From assembly GCF_028389875.1 (NCBI RefSeq), contig NC_084678.1:14848899-14912898 (forward strand): a stretch of 64,000 nucleotides of DNA, given 5' to 3'. The translations under genes and the position numbers were made by a program. Source of the stretch: Rhea pennata (taxonomy: Eukaryota > Chordata > Aves > Rheiformes > Rheidae). Positions 1 to 11,395 of this stretch are shown piece by piece (the first letter of the stretch is position 1; every line of letters starts with the position of its first letter). Below the pieces are notes generated by a model. It was given only the letters and a program-made list of their open reading frames with translations. It was not told the DNA's origin and did no database searches.

Positions 1-2340
1 GCTGCCATCCCCATCAGTGTGAGCAGTTTCTGCAGGGCTTCAAACTTCTACATGGTTTTGAAGCTGCAAATGTTCCAGATATTGTTTAATAAGTAATACC
101 AGTCCCTTAGCAATCATAAGGGACACAGTTACAGAGAGAGGGGCATAGCTTTGGCAGGCAAACCCAGTAAATTTGTTGGACTCAGAGGAACAAATATTTA
201 AAGTTATAATTTCCTTGTAATCTCCAATCTACAGTTTAGTTTAATATTTAGAAAAGGTGCATATTTAGAAAAGTATTTAGAAAAAACTGAGTGAAGCAGC
301 AAAGCCGTGTTCCAGATATAAAGCTCCAGTTTTTGCTGCTCCTCAGCAGCTTTTCTGATTGCACTGCACATGTTTTCCCAGATGAAATGAGAACTGTGGG
401 GCTTATAAACAGTGCCAGCTGGTAAAGAGGTTAGATACAAAGTTTGAAAAGAAAAAAAAATGGTAAAAACTAAGGGTTTCTTCCCTCATCCCTTCCAAAG
501 CAGTTCTTGAACGTGGGAAACCGCCTCATTCTCCAAGTCCAGGGAGCTGAGCAGCCAAGCCCAGCAGCAGTGGTACAGCGAGTACGTGGGGCACTGCCAG
601 AAGACCCTCTCCCAGCAGAAGCTGGCTCGGTGCCGAGCTCAGCCCATCTCGAGCGCGCGGGCCCCTCTCCTTGAGGGCCCTAACTCGCCCCGGTGCGAGC
701 TGTGCTGAGCCAGCGTCGCGCCTCTGCAGGGAGCCTGAGCATCATCTCGCGCAGACGACGACGAGCTCCGCGCCTTCCTGCCTGCCCTTTCCAGTTACTT
801 CTGAGCTGGAAGGAGGGAGACTAGCTCTTGCCCAAGGCTGTCTCTCCACAGGGCAAAGGCAGTGCTGGAGGATGGACAGAGCTCAGCTCCAAAGTGTTCC
901 AGCTGCATGTTGTGGGCTTGGCTTATGGGGAACGCCTTTTCTTTCTTTTTTCTTTCTTTTTTTTTTTTTTTGGGACACACTCAATCCAAGCACAATATTG
1001 ACAATAAATGCCTTTTTTCTGAGATTCCCAGTCCTAATCCGTGGGACTTGGAGAGGGCGAGAGCATTGTAATGAAATATTAGCAAGAGTTGCCTTGGTAA
1101 CTGCCCAGATGAAGCCCTCTTATATTCACTGAAGTTCTCCCAGCGTGACTAATACCTCCCGGGCTATAGTTACACCGCTCCGAACGTCCTGAATGCATGA
1201 CCAAGTCAGCAGAGCAAACACACTCAAGCCCCATTTATACGGTTATGGCTTAATCTGATTATTTTGTAGTTTGACCAAGAGCAGGAAAAATTCGCAGAGT
1301 TTCCCTCCGCCACCACTTTCATCTCGCCCCTCTCACTAATGCAAGCTAGTATTTCCCATGCTGCATTTCCTGATCAGAAGAAAGAACAACCTAACAGCTG
1401 AGTGCAAATTGCAGGCATCTGTTAAAATGCATCTGGGAACATTTTCTTCGCCCTGTTAACCCCATCAGCGAGTGTAACAGGTGGGGAGCGACAAGGGCCT
1501 TGGCGTGATGCGAAGCAAAGAGTGCTCCGTGCACAGACCTGCAGCAAAATCCAGACCACGATTTTCAACCAGTTAGACCAGCTGGGGAGAGGGAAAACCA
1601 GCAGACCATGGGACACTGGGAAAGGCGCTGGCAGAGGTGCTTGGTCCCCGCTGCTGACTGGCAAAGGCAGCCCCGGCTGCAGCCCCGCTGTCCCCGGACA
1701 GGCCTGCGTGCCCCACGCAGCGCTGGCGCAGCAGCCGAGGGAACGGCTCCGTCTCCTTTGCAGGCTGCAGCTCCAAACCAAACCAAACCGGGCTCACACA
1801 CTGTTGTCTCCCTTCATCCCTGCTGCCCACCCAGCCCTTAATTTTCTTGAGGTAAAGCTCCTTTCGCTGCCAGGACTGAGGATTTATAGGTCCCAGAAAG
1901 AGCATCTCTGTGTCCTGGTCCTCCCTGAGTCTGACTCCAGTTTCTGGGAGCAGGATTTTGACTTTTCACTTCCCCTGAGTGGGACTGGGGATAGAGCACC
2001 TGCAATAAGGAGGACTAGTAAGAGCAAGAATTCTCATCTATTTTAAGCTTTTTGGAAATGCATAGCGTTATTTCCTTTGACAGGATAATCTCAGAATTCA
2101 AACACCCATTTCTGTCCAGCAGGCAAAGCTCCCAAGATTCCTGCTTTATGTCTGAGAGAAGGCAATTACAATATATTAGGCACATCAGAGAAAGTTAGGA
2201 GCTTCAGACGCTCTCGTCTCCAAGCTGTAAGGCCGGGCTGGCAATCCCACACAGTCTGTGCACGCATACAAACAGCTGGCTCCACATCAAAGCTAAGGCC
2301 AGGACACATTCACTACTCTCAGAGTTTGCAACATGCATTA
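1..2340. other. Intergenic DNA, no gene recognised
   Basis: No exon with a recognisable protein or convincing splice pair was found on either strand. About 630-775 is a short CpG-dense patch. 941-971 is a T-rich tract of CTTT units followed by a T run. The open frames here are short and unrelated to any family I recognise. If human synteny holds, the next gene to the left would be LAMA5, and its start is not visible here. Confidence 0.6.
630..775. other. Small CpG-dense patch
   Basis: This stretch is rich in CG dinucleotides, unlike its flanks, and lies far from the two recognised promoters. No first exon with a clear donor could be assigned. It could be a distal regulatory element or the start of an unannotated non-coding transcript. 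The sequence does not decide between these. Confidence 0.35.
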
Positions 2341-2486
2341 ATCACTGAATCAGTAAGGTTGGAAGGGACCTTTGGAGATCATCTAGTCCAACCTCCCAAA
2401 GATTTCCCAGTGCTGGTTCCACAGGGGCTTGAACCCAGAACCTTCAGCATGTAAAGCAGGTATGATAACCACCACACTAGCCACAG
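2341..2486 (-). mobile_element. Composite SINE: tRNA-Val(TAC)-derived head with a CR1-type 3' tail
   Basis: Read on the minus strand, 2,486-2,414 is a 73-nt tRNA-Val-like segment. It has an A-box-like region (TAGTGTGGTGGTTATC), an anticodon region CTGCTTTACATGC containing TAC, a B box (GGGTTCAAGCCCC) and a terminal GGAACCA. A short linker and the standard avian CR1 3' end follow (GGTTGGACTAGATGATCTCC, CCTTCCAACCTTACTGATTC). This is the layout of SINEs mobilised by CR1 reverse transcriptase. The 5' acceptor strand no longer pairs with the 3' strand, so it is not a working tRNA. I saw no clear target-site duplication. The parts are seen directly; their origin as one transposed unit is inferred. 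Confidence 0.8.
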
Positions 2487-3732
2487 GAGCTTTGAGAAGA
2501 CACAACAGATAGTAGAAGTCCAGATTTAGGACTGTTGTGTTAACACCTGATCCAATGGTGACAACACATACTGAGCTTGGTTTCTTTTTCAGTTAAATGA
2601 TGGGGGGAAATTAGTAGCTGTCTAAGCATTCAAGCCGAAGGGCTTAGGACAGCTCAGGGAATGGCTTGCAGCTCCTCCAGGGTAACCACTGAGCAGTGTC
2701 TCAATGCGGCTACAAGATAACTCAACTCTCAGCGCCTGCCTGTGGGCTTTCCTCTCCAAGTGGGACTGGAGCCATAGCCATACCCTCCCTCTGCATGCAG
2801 CGATTAGCTTCAGCTAGCTTGGGCCTTGCTTTCCTGGGGAAAGCAAAACTAACAGCAGATGCTTCATACAGCTGCAAGTGCTTAACGAAGGGCTGCCACT
2901 ATTTTGCAGCTACGGTTCCTGCAGGCACACCTGGCTTCGCACTGAAACAGGTAGCGTAAGATTTGCTACCGGAATAGTTGGTACGTTGGCTGCAGGACAG
3001 AGCTCCACGCGGCCTCCAACATTTGCCTGTCTGGCTGGCTAGAATCAGCCCCGCTGTGCTGCATGGGGTGCTCACACCTCCAAGCTCAGCATATTCCTGA
3101 TCCTCTGGTTGTGGAAAAGAGCTTCTTCAGCAATGGGAAAAAAATAAAATATAGTAGCACAATCTCTCCTGGCACTAGGGGCTCGCTGTATGGTTCGCTT
3201 CTGGGCTCACTAACTTGCAGATGAACCAGCTCCCAAAAGACAGTTTATGGGAGATGAAGGAAAACATGTTATCGCCCCGCTCTTTAAGCAACTCACCAGT
3301 CACAGCTGGCTCAGCCTCTGAACACTGGGCACAGTCAGACTGTGCTGCAGTAAAGGAGATGTTTACAGCTTTATTAGTATTTGTCCCCTGCATGCAACAC
3401 AAGTGAATTTTCACACCTGTGTCTGCCATAGATAAGAACTAGCCATGATTTGAGCTCCACATCAGGAAAAGATTCTCCATATTTCCATTGTCACAGGCAT
3501 TAACCTGAAATCTAAATTACTTCCTATTTGGGAAAGCATCTGAGCTTTTTCCATGCAGATTATTCCTACAATAGCTTAATAGGGATAGCTAGGTATTTTG
3601 CACTTCAAAATAATTCCTCCCAGGAGGAAAAGACACCAAATAGGAAAATAGGAGCTTTCTCCAAAATAGAAGAACTATTAGCCTGTTTCTAGCATCAGAA
3701 AGATGGTGCCACAGCCAAGAAACTAATCTACA

Positions 3733-3880
3733 GCTGAGGCTCAAATCCCTTCTGTGCTGTGGGTTACTCTGTGACCTTAGACAAATCATTTAGCTTTCTC
3801 TTTTCCTCTTGTCACTAACATAAAATGGAAACAGTAGCATTCACAGGGTGCAATGAGAATAAAAGCTGCAAGATACTCAA
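3733..3880 (+). mobile_element. MIR-like ancient SINE relic
   Basis: The order of sub-motifs matches the MIR core and tail: CTCAAATCCCTTCTG, then CTCTGTGACCTTAGACAAATC, a pyrimidine stretch, TAAAATGGAAA, CACAGGGTG and ATGAGAATAAAAG. Divergence is high, as expected of an element older than the mammal-bird split. The match is by eye from knowledge of the consensus. Confidence 0.7.
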
Positions 3881-6118
3881 CCACCAAATGTTAGTGCATT
3901 TTTAAGTCTGTTAAAAATGGATTTAACAGCTAAGCCCTGCTTGATTTTGTAGGTTCAATAACCTTCAGCGAAAATCCTGCACATGCTGCCCAGCCTCTCT
4001 GGCTTGCCTTTCAGGAGATTAAATAGCTAGCACAAAAACTGACAAGTTTGTCAGAGTTTAAGCAGTTCAGAAACATTATGGTCCCTAAATTCAACTCCAG
4101 GGGCCAGCAAATAGAAAAGCCATCACCAGCTCTGATGCATGGGAATGTGCACAGCCCATGAGGCTCCTGAGCTCGGAAACCGCCACGGGCTGCACAGGCA
4201 GCTCTCTGCAAACGTCTCTGCTGTTCCAAGCTGCTGAACTGCAGACCTTCAGTTTGTCTCGTAGGATGAGCTGGTTGCAGAACAGCTGCTGGAGGTCAGA
4301 AACATTTGTTTATGTTCACAGTGAAACACTTTGGGATCCTTCAGTGCTAAATATTGGGTGCAGTGTTGCAGCTGTAACACTTTAATAAGGTAGCTGGAAG
4401 CACAGTAGAGACTAGTCATGGGTTTAATCTTGGACTAGAGGCTTTTAGCACTAGGTTTGCCTGCCTTACAATAACCTACAATTTCCTCAGCACTTTAAGG
4501 ATGTTTGTATTGTGCGTAATGTTTATGCAGTTATCTATAACCTGTGTACAGTCATCCCGATAACCAAAGATGCCTTCTTATACTCAGAATGGCTGTTTTG
4601 CTGTGGTAGATCTTGTTCCTGCTTTTAAATGCATTGCATTAATATGAAGAATAATATTTAAAATAAAGAAGAAAAACTTCAGAATCACAGCTGGGCTTTT
4701 TGTAGGAGGTTTCTCCTCAGTTTTCAAAGATCCTTGAAAAACTGGCAGGGATACCCAGAGCTATTTTACCTTCTTTAGAAGCACTAAAGAAAAAAAAAGT
4801 ACTTTGTGGATTGGGAGATTAAAATTACAAATACACTGTATAGTAATTAAAGTCATTAACTTGAGTGTATGCTGTCATTTCGGCCAGATTTGGCTTTTAA
4901 AATTTATTTCAGGGAGCCACATTATTAAAGAGCTTCAGATGTGGATTTACTGATGAAGGTATCCACTAGGGCCTGATCCATAGCTCTGAACTTTTAAGGA
5001 CTCCAAAGATGAAAGCCATTTGGAAACTTGTTGTGTGATTTATGTATATGGTGCCTGACATCCCCATCTTCATGCTAAGGGATTTATTCCTTCCCTAATG
5101 AGGTGAAGGTCAGGCACGCCGCGCTCGCCGGGGAAGCGGAGCGGGCATGGGCGTGTGCCCATTGGCATTCTTGCCTTGAGCTCTGCACTGCAAGCATGAG
5201 GTAGGAATAAAGGAATTTAATTAGTTCTAGCCTGCTTCTATTAAACTGCTCTAGAGGGAGGGATGAGGAGACAGTGTAATAAAGAGGGTATGTGATTTGC
5301 ATGTTAATAAAGGCACATGGACAAGCCTTGACTTGATACCAAGATTAGAACTTGCATAAACCCCAGCATCCTTCCAAAACGAGCCTGCCACACGCAGCAG
5401 TGCTAGTTTCACAGGGTTTTAAAGTTAATTACAACCTATTCTGCTTTTGCTGTTTACCGTCTCTCTGACTGTTGCCTGGCCTGCAGCTGACTGAAAAAGC
5501 AGATTAAGTACTTTGGGGTGTTTATCAAATCCTTATTATTACAGGCACTCACTGGGTTTGGGGGAGGAAACGTCAGATTCTCGTGTGCTGTTTGCTGATG
5601 GTGCGCAGGGCTGCGCAGAGCAGAGGAGACCTGCTGCCGGCCAGGAGGGAGAGCCGGCCCGGGCTGTGGGCTGACAACATGTTGCCTTTGGCAGCAGTAT
5701 CCACGTAATCTGTTTCTGCCCCCTTTCCCCTCCTGGCTGTGCCAACACAACCATTTCTGGAGCCAGGCTGTGATGCAGAAGAGGGAACTGACCTGGGTTT
5801 AAAAATGAGCGTAAACAACTCTTTGTATACAGATATTTTTTAAAAAGCTAGTTTAGCCTTTTAGTGGATAACCTTCTCTGTGAGATTGCACAAGTCAGAC
5901 ATCTGGGAACACAGCTATTTCTGCAACAGGCTGGTAACACAGCTCAGCACTAGAAGCTGTCAAAAGAGCGGGCATCCAGCTCTTGCTGATTTAAGACAAC
6001 GGAAAGAGCATTCCTAATATTAAGAGCTATGATGTAAAGAGTAGAGTATCACCTGGCCAGGACCAAAATTGTGCAGGCATTTCAGGGGAGAGGAGGACAG
6101 GTCAATGCACCCAAAGCT

Positions 6119-6121
<3 letters not shown>

Positions 6122-6150
<29 letters not shown>
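6122..6150. repeat. Poly(T) tract, 29 nt
   Basis: An uninterrupted run of 29 T. It could be the A-tail of an old minus-strand retroposed copy or a simple expansion. No recognisable body lies beside it. The length is likely polymorphic or error-prone. Confidence 0.95.
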
Positions 6151-6361
6151 CCAATTCCTGGGAGCATGTGGAGTTGTGCTGTTTCAGCTGCTCTTGCAGA
6201 CCTCGTAAACCCCAAATGTTTTGCTGAGGAATTTCCAGTCAAGTCCAGATAAGTGATAGGGACAGCAGAGTTAGTGTCTGGAAAGATGAATCAGCCATAA
6301 AAGCAAAGAAAAAGAAAAAACACAGTTACTTGTTGGAATGCTTATCTGGGAGCTGGGTTGA

Positions 6362-6462
6362 GTCCCTGGGTTGTCATGAGCTTCCTAAGTGGTCTGTAAG
6401 ACTCACTTCCCTGCAGCCCAGTTTCCCAGCTGTACCCGCTGCAGGTACAAGATGGTAATAGG
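6362..6462 (+). mobile_element. Possible MIR-like SINE relic
   Basis: The segment CTGTAAGACTCACTTCCCTGCAGCCCAGTTTCCCAGCTGTA followed by AGATGGTAATAGGATCT (split here by an unrelated-looking insert) follows the MIR/L2 tail order. It is weaker than the copy near 3.8 kb. Confidence 0.4.
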
Positions 6463-7689
6463 ATCTCCTGCTAGGAACTTGGAAGCTCAGCCATGTTCTC
6501 AGGGAGAGATCTGGGTGGTCTCCAATGCAGCTTGCAGTGGTAATTCACACTAAAACACCATCTTGGCAACATACTGCAAGCACCTTCCTGCTAAATGAAA
6601 GCCCAAGGTTGTTCCACCTGACACAGCTGCTCTGAACGGAGCCCAAAGGCTCTGTGGAGGGTGGGAGGTGCACGGGAAAACCCTGCAGAAGTCGAAACGC
6701 CTCCTTATTTCTCCAAAGATCCCTCGGTTTACAGTCCTGGTACCACTTCTTCAGTGTCACTTCATCGGGCAACAGCTGTTCAGTCTGCTGGGCTCACTCC
6801 CAGCAGAGCTTTCCTACCCCACTGAACTGCTGGCATCAGCTGGACACAGGACCCTCACCCTTGCCCCATCCGTCCCATCCCAAAAGATGGGAACAATATC
6901 TCTTCTGTTGGGCTGTGTACAAACCTCTCTAAAACGGAGGTCTGCAAAATGACAAGCCTGGCAAATTGCTGCTGGCAGCTTGCCCAGGACCCCTGTAGAG
7001 CCCAGCCTTTGCTCACCCGGGGAACAGGAAGTCAAAACCAGCCAGAAGCTCAGCTCTTCTGCTCTACCACCCACTGTGCATTAGCTATCAATCATGAACC
7101 TCCTCCTATGCTATTATAGATGCATCTCAAGACTCAAATCACCGTAAGTTGTAGGTGTTGGTAAAGACTCAATTTCAATGAATTTCTCCTCCTCCAGATT
7201 ATATCTCTGTCATCTTTTAGTAAAAACTTGCTTTAAATATATTTAATGTGTGCAATGGACTGAATTTGCAAAATGCTGCAGCTGTCAGAACCAGGTTCCC
7301 TAAGTATTCAGCTCTTTGGAAAATTCACCTTCTCACTGTTTGCCCCAGAGTATTTCATGAGGTGTACAACAGCACCAAGATTTTTGAGAGGTATGCAATT
7401 TTCAGCCCAAATTTGTGCACCTTAAAATAGTTAAATATTAAGGTAACCACTGAACTTGCACCTTCTGAAAACCAGATATGCTACAGCAGACACCCAACAG
7501 TGTTAGCAGTTTTTGAAAGTGCTGCCCTGCATGCAATGGTTAGAGGAAAAGGATCCCACATGGATACGCTGGAATGCATAGAGCGACAAAGGGCTGCTCT
7601 TCTTCCCATGTAACGACAGCTATCACACTACTTCCCTGAGAACATCACAGCACCATCTAAGCCAGCTACAAATCTCCCAAAGTCTTTGA

Positions 7690-7795
7690 CAAGTAGATAC
7701 ATCCTGTTGCCCCACTTTACAACTGCAAAAGTTAAGGCAAACAACAGTCATGTCATTTACAGAAGGTCACAGTGAGTCCATGCCAGACTCCATTA
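7690..7795 (-). mobile_element. MIR-like ancient SINE relic, reverse orientation
   Basis: On the plus strand the reverse-complement MIR order is visible: CCCACTTTACAACTGC, AAAAGTTAAGGC, GTCATTTACAGAAGGTCAC, then AGTGAGTCCATGCC. The match is by eye and diverged. Confidence 0.6.
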
Positions 7796-10700
7796 AAAAA
7801 AGTTGAAAATGCTCCTCAAACATCTCCACTATCTCCAGCCAGAGAGCAAGATTGAGAGGAGATGAGCTGGGGAACAGGGCAAACTCCACCAGAGGAAAGG
7901 AATCCCTGCAGAATTCCTCAGGAATGCAGAAAAAACCTGCAATTCTTCCTGATATTTTTTCCACTCTCTTAACAGTCTTTGTGGCGTTTACATTCCATGT
8001 ATCATTTTTATAACCAGAGATCAGAAAGGGATTACAACCAGGGGCTGCAAGCTATTCACACAAGGACCCTGCTTATCTAAGCCAAAAGAGTGGCTCTTCT
8101 CTTTAACCATATAAACACTCCAATGCTAGTAGAAATGCTACCGGGCGGGACACCCCCAAAGGGCATTTGCTGTCCCACCCCAGGATCTGCTTAGGTGGTG
8201 CCCTTCTCATCAACAGAAGCATCTCTATAAGCGGTCACAAGCAAAAAAATATGCCCCCAAGCAGATTTTCCTTTTTACGCCCAATTTACATCCAGCTTTT
8301 CTTGACTGCAGTATCAGTAATTATGTCCCTGCTCCCACACTGCAGGGTGTGCGCTGGGAGCCGGGAGCGCTCTGACGAAAGAGCGCCGTGACCCCAGGCC
8401 CTCTGGCAGGCATTATTTAGAAAAGTCACGGTGCCGATCTAAATTCATACTAAGGGTCAAAACATCCTCTGGGGGCTTGCTGGGGCTAAAGCTCAGCTAC
8501 AAAAACCGCGCTGCCCAAACTGTCGAGAAAATAACTCAGATCCAGCTCACAACACTGGATTTAGCGTGTCTCAATCGCCGATCCCTGTTCCCTTGGATGA
8601 AAAGGTTCCTTTATTTATTTAAGATGAGGCTGCCACCTCTTCATGGTAAGAGAGCAAAACAGTTTGAAAGGTTTCCTTTGATCTTCAGCAAACGTTGCAG
8701 TCCCGACATGCAAAATAACGTTGCTTCTATTTTGAAGCAATAATGAGTGGTATAGCTTAGCCTCCGCCAAGCAAAAAAATTAAAAGAAAGAGCGTAAGAC
8801 AGTATGCCTTAAGATAAAAAGAAGGCAGAAAAGTCTGTAAACGTTCAGCTGCTATGAGAGGAAATTGATTCCTTGATGCATAACAGCAGGAAGAACAGAA
8901 GCTGCACTAAAGTATTTTGTAAGAACAAATGCAGCCGGTGAAAGGAGAAGAAAATGGACCTCAGGAGACTTACTGGAGCAGCAAAGGGTTCCAGATTATG
9001 GCAAAAAGTGAGAGTCCTGGATTTACTGCTCGTAAGATCCTACTGAAGACTTGCAGATAGCCCCCAGTGTCTGCTTGCAGAGTGTCCTCGTGGCCTGGAA
9101 GTACTATATAAATTATATAGTAGCCGAGAAGGCAGTGGGACTTACTGGGCTGGTCGGCCTTCACCCTGGTTTAAAGACCACTCCCTCAGTAAAGCTACAC
9201 ACGTTACTTCAAAAAAACTAATGTCCACTCATTTTTCCTCCCAGGTGCATGTTTCATCTCCTACCTCCCTGCTGGGTCTCTGCTAGCACATTCCAGCCTG
9301 TATCCCCGGCAGGTACAAGCCTCCGACTGCCCACTGTTACTCCAAGGGGCCGTGCAGCCCCGCTCCTGCCCGTGCACGGCTGACGAACCTGTACGGGGCT
9401 CTTCTTTTGTACTTTGCTGTAAAATAAGCCCAGACTAAGCTGTGATAACATTGGGAAACTCTCTTTAAAAAGACATCTGAGACAGAACTTCTGAACTTGC
9501 ATGCCCAGTTCTCTCATTGATGGGGAGAAGAAGAGTTGCTTTGAAATGAAACTTGACAGCCCAGCCTTCAGCAGACGGGAGCTGTCTGCTTGCGGTAAAT
9601 CAGGTCCAGGAGGTGCTCTGCAGACTGTAAAAGCTATAAGCAGCCTTCTGAAGCAGCCCTCAACCACCCTCAGCACCAGCACTAGGGATTGCTCCCCAAA
9701 CATGAAGCTTCTGTGGGTTTGGGCTCAGCTCGTGCTGGGAGCCCTCGGGCAGAGATGGGCTGCACTGGTGCTCGGTGCTGCAGGAGAGCACCCCATCGGA
9801 TACAGCCCACTGTCAGACCGGAGGAGCGAAGGCTTTCCAGGCTACTCTCTTTACTTGCTCCCCGCTCCTACCCCTGCAGGTACAAACACCCACCTAAATC
9901 CACCAGCTCTCCCCACCCCTCCCCAAGCCGACTGCTGCATTTGCAGTCAAAAGCAAGCCTTGGGGACAACCACAAACAGCTCGGGGAGGCAAAGGTTACA
10001 GGTGTGCCCCCCACTCCCCTCCCGGGAGCTTGCGTCGGCGGCATGGTCTCAGGCCCTGGGGAGACAGCTTGACGAATGACATGCCACATCAAGGCTGGCA
10101 GCTTCTTTGCCTGGGAGGAGCAGAGAGGTTCACGAGCATTTTTCTCCTCTGAAATCATTCCCCTGCCTGACTGCCATTTCTAGCCCCTGTAGCTCATTTC
10201 TTTTCCTAATAAACTGTTCTACAGATAAAAGGTACCAGGCGAAGATCCCCTCCCGGAGTTGAAGGCAGTCAGCAATTCATGGATCTCCATGCTTCACAGA
10301 TGGTGATTTTCCCAGCTAGCTACAAGGTGGCTGTAGTAAAAGGGGCAACTGCCAAGGGAGAGTTGGCACCATCTTACACAGCAGTGCAATCTGGAGAGCC
10401 AGAGCAGCTCCTCATCTCACAAGTCATCCAGAAGCTGCAGTGCTGCAAAGAACCAGGAGCATCTGCTTCATCTTCTTCCTAACTGGTTCTTCTTATCCCC
10501 CTAAAAAAGAAGCCTCAGGAGCTCAGGTCTGGAGGTTGGTGATTACCCTCCATTTTCAGAACCAATGGCAGCAGAAATCTCCAGCACTTAATGTCAGAGT
10601 CACAAAAACACAAGTCCTTAACTCCAGACCTTCTACTTCAAGCAAAGCTGAGTGGTGCTGCATTATCAAAACATAACCCTTCAGAGGCCCTTTATAGCTA

Positions 10701-11169
10701 GAAAGTCCCCTTCTGATCTAGACAGATGCCCTCTAAAGCCAGCAGGAGCATCCCCAATGACACCCGCAGTTTTGGATCGAGCCCAGGAGTCTGCTCTTCA
10801 GTCCGTGCTGCAGGACTGTCGGCGCTGGATCCTGCCCCGAGTGCAGGTCAGCGCCATCCCAAGACCTGCCGTGCTCAGCACTGCCATGCAGTTCCACCTT
10901 TCCTGACTCAAGCTCCCCCTACTCATTAAAAATCTAAAGAAAAAGCCCACTCTTATTTTAAGTGACAGTGTAAAAAATGACCAAGACTGTAGATTACTTT
11001 TTACTAGAGGCAGGCAGAAAAGACAAGAAACACAAAGGAAGAGGCTAATCCCCCTGTTTCGGCAGTTTTGAGTGACGTGTCAGACAACCGCTCATAAATC
11101 TCAGCTAACCAGGGCATTTCCTTAGGCCCCCATATCTTTAATCACTTTCCCTGGACCACGCAGACTCTC

Positions 11170-11395
11170 CAGGTCTTTGCACGCAAGAGCTCAGCAGCTC
11201 CACAAGCGACGTTACCGAAGGCGCCCGCCTGCCTCGCCGCCGCGCGCGAGCAGGCGCCCGCGGCAAGCCCGCGCGCTTCGGCAGAGCTGCTGCTCAGGAG
11301 CGCCCCAGGCCGAGGGCCAGCCCGGACAAAGGTCTGCTGTTAGCTTCGTCCGCTTGTGCAGTTTAACACGCATCATCCACAGCGCCGACAAAGAT
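11170..11395. other. Orphan CpG-rich cluster
   Basis: About 200 bp dense in CG and GC (for example GCCTCGCCGCCGCGCGCGAG) inside AT-richer intergenic DNA, some 21 kb from the nearest recognised promoter. No protein-coding exon is recognisable. It may be an enhancer-type CpG island or the first exon of a non-coding RNA. Confidence 0.55.

Larger units (their letters stand above)
2487..11160. other. Intergenic DNA with ancient SINE relics
   Basis: No supported gene. It contains three MIR-like relics (listed separately), a T29 run at 6,122-6,150 and moderately GC-rich sequence at 9,250-10,080. The longest open frame (9,501-10,079 on +, 192 codons) lies in that GC-rich part and resembles no family I know, so I treat it as chance. 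Confidence 0.6.

Noticed and set aside
2414-2486. Functional tRNA-Val(TAC) gene on the minus strand
   Set aside because: The 5' acceptor strand (CTGTGGC) does not pair with the 3' strand ending GGAACCA, and a CR1 tail follows directly. It reads as a SINE head or pseudogene.
9501-10079. 192-codon plus-strand open frame with an inner MKLLWVWAQLVLGALG that looks like a signal peptide
   Set aside because: It lies in a GC-rich intergenic patch with no recognised family, no splice context and a low-complexity remainder. A hydrophobic run after a Met is easily produced by chance.
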